DNA from: Rudanella lutea DSM 19387
GTDB taxonomy: Bacteria; Bacteroidota; Bacteroidia; Cytophagales; Spirosomataceae
Reading direction: 5' to 3'
Length of the DNA: 64,000 nucleotides
Assembly: GCF_000383955.1 (NCBI RefSeq)
Contig: NZ_KB913013.1
Coordinates: 5,661,694 to 5,725,693, forward strand
Position numbers and translations under genes: made by a program. Shown one piece after another: positions 43,701-50,905 of this stretch. Below the pieces are notes generated by a model, which was not told the DNA's origin, did no database searches, and worked only from the letters and a program-made list of their open reading frames with translations. Each line of letters begins with the position of its first letter. Positions within the stretch are counted from its first letter, which is position 1.

Positions 43701-43903
43701 TGAGCGGTCGGGTGGTGCGGGAGGTGACGCTGCAGGGGCGTATTGGCACCGTCGACTGGCTCTGGGATGGGACCGATGCGCAAGGGTATCGGCTTCCGGC
43801 GGGGCTGTACCTGTACCGATTCGAGCTACTGGGTGAGGGCGCTCACCGGTTTCTCTCCACCGAAAATCGACCCCTGACCGGGCGGGTTGTTTTAGTCCGA
43901 TGA
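40796..43903 (+). CDS. PorU2-like C25-family cysteine peptidase (type IX secretion type)
   Basis: A 1035-residue exported protein with a short signal peptide (LLRIVLAFLTHSVFA). The middle is a gingipain-like C25 domain: His557 in LFGHAGLAVSDLD and Cys591 in FLLVNGCAAGN make the catalytic dyad. The N-terminal part is beta-rich. The C-terminus (NPFDRFTRFFCQLSG; LTLTDLSGRVVREV; GLYLYRFEL) is an FlgD-like Ig domain. The overall plan fits PorU/PorU2 sortases, which cut and attach type IX cargo to the surface, but the true PorU and other T9SS genes are not in the window. The downstream gene starts in an ATGA overlap. Confidence 0.82.
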   Translation: MQWLLRIVLAFLTHSVFAQPTGDEWIRADQMYLKIPVARSATYQLTAAHLRRAGIDPAGVDPRTLQVLHHGREIPTSLTGDSDGRFDTGDTLLFEGHANDGTLDSALYRPAGAQPHSLYSLFSDTTFYFLTWRVGVQGLRQPVPDPSRPYRWTESRMVLTTDYAAGTIYPLGASLTTGSVLSGYDEGEGWTGPVINTGQSYSVLMPLSGVVWADSLPIRLQGWVVGRKNGSHRVVWRINGKQVAESRFLNYQTGRVELLLKSADWGLVESLTITVEPQLSGDQVSLSALQIEYAQHRTAAPVPAPELTPVRFRSFDNRRPNYLIVTHPQLRQPVGPVSDPIQAYAAYRASRAGGGYDTLTVDVNELFDRFTYGERSPLAIRRFAQSILKTRKPTDPAPMLFLVGSSRDPQGVRPRPGGPNRDPARLDLVPNGGWPGSDGVLVEGLNNEAPDVPGLPVGRLNTDSPATVLDYLAKVRAHESETPGLWSKRVLHLSGGQSSAELSRFRQYVDGLAAQIRQPPFGAMVQTFSKQTTAPVEVIPVAPAINDGIGLITLFGHAGLAVSDLDIGFASDDRRGYRNEGRHPFLLVNGCAAGNVFFGRPTFGTDWVTAPGRGAIGFLAHTHNGFELEMKAFAETFYAVLNDPHWLGEPVGRVQQETIRRYLRAHQSVVDRANVQQFLLQADPAIRLFRAVKPDYAFAPPNLLLQVPRSDSLLIRTGLTNAGRAVQGRLPVRVRQYTPEGQLLHEQMVWVSAPTVSDTVSIRVPRVSAQNLLVELRLNPAGEAEEQNTENNTLVLGGNNPTALPFPPDQMAPLLEVTFDGRPIENDDLVSPRPLITLRVLDDNPRLLRRDTTGLLLYLQRPDQVQTGGFERLWWQNATLTREGDGRAVRVDFRPAQPWPDGRYTLEAYASDLSGNRATPYRISFRVVREPGLMAAGVGPNPFDRFTRFFCQLSGSVPPQQIRLTLTDLSGRVVREVTLQGRIGTVDWLWDGTDAQGYRLPAGLYLYRFELLGEGAHRFLSTENRPLTGRVVLVR

Positions 43904-45009
43904 TAGAAGAAAAACACCGGTTATCCCTTATCTGGCTTGTTCTGGGCGTTTTACTGGCCGGGCTGGGTTTCGTTCATCCAACACACGCTACCTCACCCGA
44001 CTCGGTTCATTACCTGCGCATGGCCACCGATTTCCGTACGTACGATGGTGCCTTCCCGCCGGGTTACCCGTTCTTGATCGCGTTTATTTCGTACCTCACT
44101 CAGTTGCCGGTTTTGTGGGCATCCAAGCTGGTCAATTGGCTGGCATTGGGCGTTTCAGGCGTTTGCTGGGCCCGGCGTATCGGTTCTGGTCGGGCTGCGG
44201 GTCTGTTGGCACTCTGGCTGTTGCCGGGGGCGCTTCGGGTGGCGGCTTACACCTGGTCCGAGACGGTATTTGTCGTTTTGCTGCTGGAGGTGGTCTGGCA
44301 AGCTCACTCGGTCTGGTACTGGCAGGGCAATACCACCGACAGCGGGTGGGCATCGGTTCAATTGGCCGGGTTGGCGGTAGCCCTCATCATGGTGCGCTAC
44401 GTGGGTTTATTCGTGCTCATTGGGTTGGCCGGGCTCATAATCGGGTACCAGCCGAAGGGTAGTTTGGGGACACGCATGCTGGGGCGCGCCAACGCCAACA
44501 GACGTGGGCTAACCTGGGCCTTACTCGGGGCAGGGGTAGGCGTGGGTTTGTTGCTGGTGTTCAACTACACCAGCACGGGGCATTGGGTGGGCGGCCCCCG
44601 GCTGGCTCCCACTGATCCGTGGCCTCAGTTGCTCAAAATAACCGCTCTCGGGTTTGCCAACGAAGTATTCCTGTACAACTACCGGCCCGGTGTAAACTGG
44701 GTGGGTTTCGGCCTCGCTATACTCATGCAGGGGAGTGTCTGCCTCTTTCTCTATCGGAACCTCAACAGGCGGTTTCGGTGGCCCCCGATTACCAGTTTGG
44801 CCACCTGGATGGCCGCAACGGGCCTGCTGTACTGGCTCATCCTCATTACCTTACGCATCCTTAGTCCCTTCGATCCGCTAACCGAGCGGCTCATGATGCC
44901 CGGAAGCCACTGCGTGCTGGTCGCGGTTGTGCTAGCGCTCGGTCAGTCCCAGCACTCCATGATGAGTAAATCGCCGGAGCGGGCCGAGATCCGGACAAAC
45001 CCATCCTGA
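43900..45009 (+). CDS. Multi-pass membrane protein, possible GT-C glycosyltransferase
   Basis: A 369-residue protein with about eight to nine membrane helices. The first loop after helix 1 (HATSPDSVHYLRMATDF) carries acidic and His residues at the place where GT-C enzymes keep their catalytic Asp, and PPGYPFLIAFISYL follows. The overall look is that of ArnT/PMT-like lipid-linked sugar transferases, but no decisive motif is visible. It starts four bases inside the protease gene (ATGA) and so is translationally coupled. Its last 67 bases overlap the 3' end of the convergent thiamin pyrophosphokinase gene. Confidence 0.75.
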   Translation: MIEEKHRLSLIWLVLGVLLAGLGFVHPTHATSPDSVHYLRMATDFRTYDGAFPPGYPFLIAFISYLTQLPVLWASKLVNWLALGVSGVCWARRIGSGRAAGLLALWLLPGALRVAAYTWSETVFVVLLLEVVWQAHSVWYWQGNTTDSGWASVQLAGLAVALIMVRYVGLFVLIGLAGLIIGYQPKGSLGTRMLGRANANRRGLTWALLGAGVGVGLLLVFNYTSTGHWVGGPRLAPTDPWPQLLKITALGFANEVFLYNYRPGVNWVGFGLAILMQGSVCLFLYRNLNRRFRWPPITSLATWMAATGLLYWLILITLRILSPFDPLTERLMMPGSHCVLVAVVLALGQSQHSMMSKSPERAEIRTNPS

Positions 45010-45620
45010 GCGGCTTCGTTGCTGCTGCCGGTCCGATGCCCGAGGGTCAGGCGCTCGTCGTGCAGGTTGTACTTGAGGCCACTCGTCACCACGCCGTCTA
45101 CCGTACCCACCGGAATGAGCGATAGGGGTGTACCGGCTTCGTACCATTTCTCGAAGGTGTTGACGAGCGGAAAAATGCGCGAATAGTCGTCGTGAATGAC
45201 TAGTTTGATCTGGTCTTTGTACCGTACAATATTGGTCATGTTGGTAATGGAGTGGTCGGCGCGCCGACCCGTTGCCCAAACAATATTGACGGCCGAGTGA
45301 CCCCGCGCCATAAGGTACTCAATACCTTTTTCGAGATCGGTTTTATTCTGGTCGGGTGTATGAACTACCTCAAGCGGGTACTGCCGGTGCCGGATCAGGT
45401 CCAGATCGAGCGGGTCGCCATTGGCCGCGGGGTCGAAATCGCCCAGCAACACGTCGACTTTGATACCCAGATCGAGCACCCGCCAAATGGCCCGGTCGAG
45501 CACCACGACTACCGGCGACCATTCGAGCAGCTGGCCGAGCAACTCGTCGGAGCAGCGTTCGCCGTTGGCAATTAATAAAGCGGGCTCCTGTTCGTCCCGG
45601 ACAATATGATGTGATGACAT
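44943..45620 (-). CDS. Thiamin pyrophosphokinase
   Basis: A 225-residue enzyme that transfers pyrophosphate from ATP to thiamin, giving thiamin diphosphate. LLIANGE, VVVVLDRAIWRVLDLGIKV and LLGDFDPA cover the ATP/Mg site; HTPDQNKTDLEKGIEYL is the key thiamin-kinase motif; ATGRRADHSITNM closes it. The C-terminal domain, SLIPVGTVDGVVTSGLKYNL, is the TPK thiamin-binding sandwich. No thiamin-riboswitch was recognised. Its 3' end overlaps the membrane protein gene on the other strand by 67 bases. Confidence 0.9.
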   Translation of the reverse strand: MSSHHIVRDEQEPALLIANGERCSDELLGQLLEWSPVVVVLDRAIWRVLDLGIKVDVLLGDFDPAANGDPLDLDLIRHRQYPLEVVHTPDQNKTDLEKGIEYLMARGHSAVNIVWATGRRADHSITNMTNIVRYKDQIKLVIHDDYSRIFPLVNTFEKWYEAGTPLSLIPVGTVDGVVTSGLKYNLHDERLTLGHRTGSSNEAAQDGFVRISARSGDLLIMECWD

Positions 45621-45626
45621 AAAAAA

Positions 45627-45714
45627 GGAGGAAGGGGGGAAAGGGAGGAAAGGGAGGAAAGGGATTGAGAGTTTACCTCCCTTCGCCTTTACTCCCTTCC
45701 TCCTTTCTCCTTGA
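45627..45714. repeat. Purine/pyrimidine hairpin, copy 3 (with tandem GGGAGGAAA)
   Basis: GGAGGAAGGGGG then GAAAGGGAGGAAAGGGAGGAAAGGGA (about 45627-45663) is a 9-10 base tandem word GGGAGGAAA. After TTGAGAGTTTA the complement CCTCCCTTCGCCTTTACTCCCTTCCTCCTTTCTCC runs to about 45710. It lies between the thiamin kinase start and the end of the guanine deaminase gene. Confidence 0.6.
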
Positions 45715-45715
45715 A

Positions 45716-46186
45716 TTAATACTTCGTTTTATCCGTCTTGGCTCTCCATTCGTCGAATACGGTGTTGGCTTCGTCGCGCAGGGCCTGACTCATCGGAATG
45801 CTGCGTTGTTCGCGGGGCTTGTCGATTTCCTCGTAAATGAACTGGTCATCGAAACCCGCCCCGGCCGCGTCGGAGTGAAAAGCCCCGTACACAATGCGCT
45901 CGGGCCGGGCCCAGTAAATAGCACCCAGACACATAGGGCAGGGTTCGCAGGAGGCATACAGCGTACAGCCGTCCAGCTGAAAGGTGTTCAGATTTCGGCA
46001 GGCATCCCGGATGGCCACTACTTCCGCATGAGCCGTTGGGTCATTGGTCGAGGTAACCTCGTTGCTGCCTCGGCCCACAATCTGACCGTCTTTTACAATA
46101 ATACAGCCGAATGGACCGCCCTTACCGGTGTTCATGCCTTCGCGAGCGAGCCGAATGGCTTCCCGCATGAAATATTCGTCGTTCAT
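45716..46186 (-). CDS. guaD: Guanine deaminase (CDA-fold)
   Basis: A 156-residue zinc deaminase that converts guanine to xanthine. The zinc ligands are His53 in the PTAHAEV motif (with Glu55 as proton shuttle) and Cys83/Cys86 in SCEPCPMCLGAIYWA. The stretches NDPTAHAEVVAIRDAC and AAGAGFDDQFIYEEID match Bacillus GuaD rather than TadA or CDA. The start is ATG at 46186. It is 9 bases after the nucleotidyltransferase-like gene and likely cotranscribed. Confidence 0.9.
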   Translation of the reverse strand: MNDEYFMREAIRLAREGMNTGKGGPFGCIIVKDGQIVGRGSNEVTSTNDPTAHAEVVAIRDACRNLNTFQLDGCTLYASCEPCPMCLGAIYWARPERIVYGAFHSDAAGAGFDDQFIYEEIDKPREQRSIPMSQALRDEANTVFDEWRAKTDKTKY

Positions 46187-46195
46187 AAGAGGTTG

Positions 46196-46981
46196 TCAAA
46201 TAGCAGCGATATAGTTTTTCAGGGCCTTTTCGGCGGCCGGACTGCGTACAATACCGGCGGGGGCCAGCGCGTCGCGGAGGGTTTCGTACAAATCGATCAC
46301 CGCCTGCGTACTCGTCAGGAGCGACCCCCGCTCAGGTGTAGCGACCGTTTGCCGGAGTGCCGCGAGGTCAGCAGCGGGTAGGCTTGATTCAACCCGCCGG
46401 ACGCCCCGAGGTAAGTTGCCCTGCTTTAGGTGTAACATAGGTCCAAGCACCATGTTACGAACAAAAGAAAGAAAATCCATGGCTTCGAAAAACTCACCCC
46501 GGCCAATTTTGAGGGCTGCGTAATGCATCCAGATCCAGAATCGGTCTTCAGTGGCCTGAAAATCAAAGGGCGGGTACTGAGCCACCGATTGGCCAAAAGC
46601 CGAGGTCAGAATACCGTCGCGCTCCCACAAAATAACCGGGTCTTCAACGCGCTCGTGCAACTCGTTGGGTAATACAAACTTCACATCGACGTGCAACAGT
46701 GGATCGGCAAACAAGGCAATCAGCAGCCGGGGCTCACCCACATGGTCGCCCCGAAACGAGGCCAGCATGGTACCAAACCGGGCGGCATAGGCGCGCATCT
46801 GCCGGAGGTCGGGGGCAATGGGTGTCGCCGTAACCAGCACCAGATCGAGGTCGGAGTAGGCGTCCATATCGCCCGAAATCCAGGAGCCACCCACCGCCAG
46901 CCCCAACGCATTAGGGTCAGCTTGAATAGCTGAGATTACCGAGTCGACAAACGGTTGAAAAGCGGGTAATTGATGCGCCAT
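46196..46981 (-). CDS. Nucleotidyltransferase-domain protein (ANT-like)
   Basis: A 261-residue protein. LAVGGSWISGDMDAYSDLDLV has the GS...D.D motif of pol-beta-like nucleotidyltransferases, close to the streptomycin/kanamycin adenylyltransferase type, and LHVDVKFVLPNEL gives the third acid. Residues 115-260 are a helical domain as in ANT enzymes. Substrate is unknown; resistance cannot be claimed. It is cotranscribed with guaD. Confidence 0.78.
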   Translation of the reverse strand: MAHQLPAFQPFVDSVISAIQADPNALGLAVGGSWISGDMDAYSDLDLVLVTATPIAPDLRQMRAYAARFGTMLASFRGDHVGEPRLLIALFADPLLHVDVKFVLPNELHERVEDPVILWERDGILTSAFGQSVAQYPPFDFQATEDRFWIWMHYAALKIGRGEFFEAMDFLSFVRNMVLGPMLHLKQGNLPRGVRRVESSLPAADLAALRQTVATPERGSLLTSTQAVIDLYETLRDALAPAGIVRSPAAEKALKNYIAAI

Positions 46982-47067
46982 GGGGTCAGTTCAGATTAGT
47001 AAATTATCGCAGAACGGCCGTCTCGGGGCATAAGTTCACCGATGAGGCCGTTTTGTCCGGCCAGTTT

Positions 47068-47685
47068 CTACCGCAGCGGAATCACTAGCCCAACACCGTC
47101 GCTGGTGCGGCCAAGCAAGGCATCCTGTTGCCGGTCGCCCCGCTTTTTAAACAAGGCGTAATTGACCAGGTCGAATACCAGCAGAAATCCACCCTGCACG
47201 ATCACCGATTTCCCGAAGCCCGTCAGCTGATCGCGCTTGTCGGCATTATGGCGTCCCCGTTCGATCAGGTAGGCCCCGCCGGCCATGTAGGCAACATCGA
47301 GCCCCGCGTTGAACAGCAACGTTTGCTTCATGCTTTGGTGCCGCCGAACGGCCTCCGAAAGCGTTTCAGTTGTCGGGTCTGCCTTGCGCGATCCCAGCAA
47401 ACCTAGTCCGGCAATGCCCAGATTGACGAGGTTCCAGTACACGTTCATCCGGTGGAAATAGTGAGCTTCAGTACGCTCGCGTCCGGCGGCCAACGCCCCT
47501 AAGGCGATGTTGGCGAGCGCGTATGAGCCCAGGGTGAGCTCCAGCGTACGTTGGTGCGCCACCCGGCCCCGGCTAAACTCCTGTAGCTGAGGAGACGGAG
47601 CGGGCGCTGGGTTCGTTTGGGCCGATGCCGAGAAACCGGCCATCACCGACCCGGCCAGAAAAGCCATACGTTGTAGTCTATTCAT
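47068..47685 (-). CDS. Hypothetical protein with signal peptide and membrane segments
   Basis: A 205-residue protein. After a signal peptide (MAFLAGSVMAGFSASAQ) come hydrophobic segments (TLGSYALANIALGALAAG, NVYWNLVNLGIAGLGLLGS, NAGLDVAYMAGGAYLIE, IVQGGFLLVFDLVNYALF) interrupted by HRMN and SMKQT turns. It fits a small family of Bacteroidota envelope proteins with three or four helices and no known role. Start taken at 47685 (MNRLQR), because the in-frame extension upstream runs into the moaC end. Confidence 0.68.
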   Translation of the reverse strand: MNRLQRMAFLAGSVMAGFSASAQTNPAPAPSPQLQEFSRGRVAHQRTLELTLGSYALANIALGALAAGRERTEAHYFHRMNVYWNLVNLGIAGLGLLGSRKADPTTETLSEAVRRHQSMKQTLLFNAGLDVAYMAGGAYLIERGRHNADKRDQLTGFGKSVIVQGGFLLVFDLVNYALFKKRGDRQQDALLGRTSDGVGLVIPLR

Positions 47686-47731
47686 GCTTTCTGTAACCCG
47701 CCGGGCCGCCCGGTTGTTAGGCAAGTGCCCG

Positions 47732-48205
47732 TCAGCTCCGCCTGAAATCGCGCTTGCCGCCCGCTTTGGCCATCAGTTTGGTCTCCGCAATGACAATATC
47801 ATGCGAGAGCGCCTTGCACATATCATAAATGGTCAGAGCCGCCACCGAGGCTCCAACAAGGGCTTCCATCTCAACGCCCGTTTTGCCTTCGGTCGTAACG
47901 GTACAGTCGACTACCGCATCGTTGCCCTGTAGTTCGATGGTCAGTCGGCAGCCGTCGAGGCCGAGCGAATGACAAAGCGGAATCAGTTCATCGGTTCGTT
48001 TGGTGGCCATAGTACCGGCAATGATAGCCGTCTGGAAAACCGGGCCTTTCTTGGTCTGAATATCGGCATGGGCAAACTGCGCGACTACGGCGTCGGGCAG
48101 TCGGACAAGGCTGCGGGCGTGGGCCATGCGGTGCGTGACGGCCTTCGCGCCAACGTCGACCATGGCCGGGTTGCCTTGTGGGTCGAGGTGTGTAAATTCG
48201 TTCAT
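47732..48205 (-). CDS. moaC: Cyclic pyranopterin monophosphate synthase
   Basis: A 157-residue enzyme that rearranges the GTP-derived intermediate into cyclic pyranopterin monophosphate for molybdenum cofactor. NPAMVDVGAKAVTHR, LIPLCHSLGLDGC (family LCHPL) and TGVEMEALVGASVAALTIYDMCKAL are the landmarks. It starts at ATG 48205, where family N-termini begin (MNEFTHLD). The molybdenum cofactor partner moeA is divergent. Confidence 0.93.
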   Translation of the reverse strand: MNEFTHLDPQGNPAMVDVGAKAVTHRMAHARSLVRLPDAVVAQFAHADIQTKKGPVFQTAIIAGTMATKRTDELIPLCHSLGLDGCRLTIELQGNDAVVDCTVTTEGKTGVEMEALVGASVAALTIYDMCKALSHDIVIAETKLMAKAGGKRDFRRS

Positions 48206-48340
48206 GGGGTAAAAGTAGGCAGAAGGGGGCAACCGGGAAAACTCCTAGATAGCCGACCATCCAATTTTCGGGGCGGGCCGGTCGGGATTTGCGTTTTTCC
48301 TCTTTCCTTTGTTTTTGTCTCCAACCAAGAACCAATTCGT

Positions 48341-49540
48341 ATGCTTTCTGTGCACGACGCCGTCCGTATTACGCAAACTCATTTGCTCGCCTTACCCGAC
48401 CAGATGGTCACGCTTGAAGAAGCCGTTGGCCGCGTGCTGCGCCAACCCCTGACTGCCGACCGCGACGTGCCGCCGTTCAACCGGGTGACTATGGACGGGA
48501 TCGCGTTTCGGTACGAAGCCTTTGCCGGTGGGGCGCGTCAGTTTCGGGTGTTGGGGTCGCAGTTTGCCGGGCAGCCCGCCAGCACACTTACCGACCCGAC
48601 AGGCTGCCTGGAAGTAATGACCGGAGCTGTGCTGCCCCTCGGCACCGATACGGTAGTGCGCTACGAGGATGTGCAGATTGAGGAGGGGATCGCGACCGTT
48701 CAGGTAGCGGAGGTGCAGGCCGGGCAAAACATCCACCCCCAGGGCAACGACCGACCCGCGGGGGATGTTTTGCTTCGGGAGGGGACATTGTTTCGGTCGG
48801 TCGATGTGGCCGTAGCGGCCTCGGTCGGGGCGTCGAAGGTGTCGGTGGCCACCCTGCCCCGGGTGGCCATTATTGCCACGGGCGACGAACTCGTGGGCGT
48901 CGACGAAACCCCCGCGCCACATCAGATTCGGCATTCCAACATTTACATGATTCGGGCGGCTTTGCGGGCGTTGGGGGTCCGGGCGATGCTCCATCACCTG
49001 CCCGACGACCGTGAGGTACTCAAAATTGGGCTTCAGAACCTGCTGGAGCATAACGATGTGTTCATTTTAAGCGGAGGGGTGTCGGCGGGGAAGGCCGATT
49101 TTGTACCGGCTACCCTGACCGAGCTGGGGGTACAATGCCATTTTCATAAAGTGGAGCAGCGCCCCGGTAAGCCACTCTGGTTCGGAACCACCGAGGGTAA
49201 TAAGCAAGTGGTATTTGGTTTGCCCGGCAACCCGGTTTCGACGGTGATGTGCACCTATAAATACGTGTTGCCGTACCTGCGGGCGGCTATGGGGCAAACC
49301 GCGCCCCGCCCTATGTACGCCCAACTGGCCGAACTGTTTGTGTTTCGGCCCGCCCTCACGTACTTCCTGCCCGTACGACTCCAATACGCGCCCGATGGCC
49401 GATTGCTGGCTCACCCGCTACCGGGTTCGGGTTCGGGTGATTTTACCAACCTGACCGGTGCCGACGCGTTTCTGGAACTCCCGGCCGACCAAACGACCTT
49501 TGCCGAGGGCGAAGCCCTGCCCGTGGTGAGTGCCTGGTAA
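48341..49540 (+). CDS. moeA: Molybdopterin molybdotransferase
   Basis: A 399-residue enzyme that inserts molybdate into adenylylated molybdopterin. Motifs are MDGIAF (residues about 49-54), TGAVLP, GDELVG, SGGVSAGKADF and FGLPGNPVST. I begin at ATG 48341 (MLSVHDAVR), the family start; the 124 residues upstream in the same frame read antisense to moaC and are noise. moaA, moaD, moaE and mogA are not in the window. Confidence 0.93.
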   Translation: MLSVHDAVRITQTHLLALPDQMVTLEEAVGRVLRQPLTADRDVPPFNRVTMDGIAFRYEAFAGGARQFRVLGSQFAGQPASTLTDPTGCLEVMTGAVLPLGTDTVVRYEDVQIEEGIATVQVAEVQAGQNIHPQGNDRPAGDVLLREGTLFRSVDVAVAASVGASKVSVATLPRVAIIATGDELVGVDETPAPHQIRHSNIYMIRAALRALGVRAMLHHLPDDREVLKIGLQNLLEHNDVFILSGGVSAGKADFVPATLTELGVQCHFHKVEQRPGKPLWFGTTEGNKQVVFGLPGNPVSTVMCTYKYVLPYLRAAMGQTAPRPMYAQLAELFVFRPALTYFLPVRLQYAPDGRLLAHPLPGSGSGDFTNLTGADAFLELPADQTTFAEGEALPVVSAW

Positions 49541-49571
49541 GCTGTTGTAATCCTGTAAACCCGCCGTGTTC

Positions 49572-50126
49572 ATGGCCGACCCACCCAAACGAACCATTCT
49601 TTCGACGGTAAAGCAGTACGGTAACCGGCTGTCGCAGTTTATTCGTGGGCGGGTGCGATCGAGCTATGATGCCGACGATGTGTTGCAGGACGTTTGGTAT
49701 CAGTTGAGTAAGGTAGTCGATCTGGACACCATCGAGAGTATGAGCGGCTGGCTGTATCAGGTGGCGCGCAACCGCATTACCGATCTGTACCGCCGACGGC
49801 CTGAAGAAAGCTTTTCCGATCTGGCTTCGGATGACGAAGAGGGTGGGCTGTTGGGCTTTCGCGAGATTCTGCTGGCCGACCCACAGACGCCCGAAGATGC
49901 GTACTTCAAAGACCTGTTCTGGAATGAACTGATGGCTGCCTTAGACGAACTTCCTGATAATCAACGGACGGTGTTTGTTCAGAACGAGCTGGAAGACCGT
50001 ACTTTACAGGCTATTGCCGATCAGACCGGCGAGAGTCTGAAAACGATCATCTCGCGCAAACGCTATGCCGTGCAGCACCTGCGCAAGCGGCTCCAAAATC
50101 TGTATAACGAACTTGGTTCGCTCTGA
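49572..50126 (+). CDS. ECF-type RNA polymerase sigma factor
   Basis: A 184-residue sigma-70-family factor. Region 2 is DADDVLQDVWYQLSK then SMSGWLYQVARNRITDLYRR; region 4 is ELPDNQRTVFVQNELE then TLQAIADQTGESLKTIISRK. The spacer between regions is short and no anti-sigma is adjacent; instead three tiny membrane proteins follow (50131, 50580, 50906). It lies 31 bases after moeA and may be read partly from that transcript. ATG 49572 is preferred over the in-frame GTG at 49566. Confidence 0.9.
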   Translation: MADPPKRTILSTVKQYGNRLSQFIRGRVRSSYDADDVLQDVWYQLSKVVDLDTIESMSGWLYQVARNRITDLYRRRPEESFSDLASDDEEGGLLGFREILLADPQTPEDAYFKDLFWNELMAALDELPDNQRTVFVQNELEDRTLQAIADQTGESLKTIISRKRYAVQHLRKRLQNLYNELGSL

Positions 50127-50130
50127 CATC

Positions 50131-50442
50131 ATGAAACGCTTTCCCCGACGACGGTTTCTTTTTCCTCTCATGCTCGTGCCGATCCTGCTGGCGGTAACCG
50201 GTCTGGTGTACTGGCTCTGGAATACGGTGCTCGTGGCAGTGGCCCCCCTGCGGCCGGTCACGTATTGGCAGGCCATGGGTCTACTGGTCCTGTCGCGAAT
50301 CCTGTTCGGCGGAATGCGGTTTGGTCGCCCCGGCAACCGGCCGGGGTGGGGTGGGCCACCGTGGCGCGAAAAATGGCGGTCGATGAGCGAGGAAGAACGC
50401 GAAACGTTTAAAGCCGAATGGCGCAAACGTCATCACTCCTGA
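50131..50442 (+). CDS. Small membrane protein of the sigma-factor cassette, 1
   Basis: A 103-residue protein starting 4 bases after the sigma factor. One or two hydrophobic segments (FPLMLVPILLAVTGLVYWLW; MGLLVLSRILFGG) are followed by a Pro/Gly/Arg-rich stretch and the C-terminal PPWREKWRSMSEEERETFKA segment ending in EWRKRHHS. The SM-S-EE-x3-FK motif recurs in the next protein (QMSDEEYNAFK). No known family is recognised. The motif could form an amphipathic helix on the membrane face. Confidence 0.7.
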   Translation: MKRFPRRRFLFPLMLVPILLAVTGLVYWLWNTVLVAVAPLRPVTYWQAMGLLVLSRILFGGMRFGRPGNRPGWGGPPWREKWRSMSEEERETFKAEWRKRHHS

Positions 50443-50579
50443 AGGGCAAAGTCCCGTTGTGCGCCAGTTTGCGCGGTTTTTGCCGTTTTTGAAAAAAAAG
50501 TCTCAAACCGGTAAAGTATTTTCCCGGTGAGTCCGTCATCCTCTTCAGAACGTTTGTAAATCCGCGTTCTGACAAGACG

Positions 50580-50894
50580 ATGAACCTAATTTTGAAATCC
50601 ATTTTGGCCGGTCTGCTTTTGGGCGCGGCTTTGTTTATGCTGCCGTTCTTTTTGTTGCGGCTGGCTATTTTCTTTCTGCTGATGGGCGCCTTTTTTCGGC
50701 TGGTGCGTGGCCCGCGCCGAGGGCCCTGGGCGTTTGGTAAATCCGGTCGAGGGTTCGGGCAACGGGGTTTCGCCTTTGCCGACCGCATTCGGCAGATGAG
50801 CGACGAAGAATATAATGCGTTCAAACAACAACGCTGCGGGCATTGGGGGCGTCAGGCTCCGTACACCCAATCAGCCGAAACCACCAACCTCTAA
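50580..50894 (+). CDS. Small membrane protein of the sigma-factor cassette, 2
   Basis: A 104-residue protein. Two hydrophobic segments (LKSILAGLLLGAALFMLPFF and LLRLAIFFLLMGAFF) precede an Arg/Gly/Phe-rich part and the motif RQMSDEEYNAFKQQRCGHWG. This contains the MS[ED]EE...FK word shared with the protein at 50131 and the C-x-HWG word shared with the protein at 50906. A perfect 8-bp hairpin TCAGAACG/CGTTCTGA (50545-50572) lies 8 bases before its ATG. No known family. Confidence 0.7.
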   Translation: MNLILKSILAGLLLGAALFMLPFFLLRLAIFFLLMGAFFRLVRGPRRGPWAFGKSGRGFGQRGFAFADRIRQMSDEEYNAFKQQRCGHWGRQAPYTQSAETTNL

Positions 50895-50905
50895 TCTCGA
50901 TCGCC

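Noticed and set aside
46196-46981. Aminoglycoside resistance gene
   Set aside because: The fold fits an adenylyltransferase, but nothing shows a drug substrate; chromosomal homologues are common.
47969-48340. N-terminal extension of moeA by 124 residues
   Set aside because: It reads antisense to moaC and does not resemble MoeA; ATG 48341 gives the family start.
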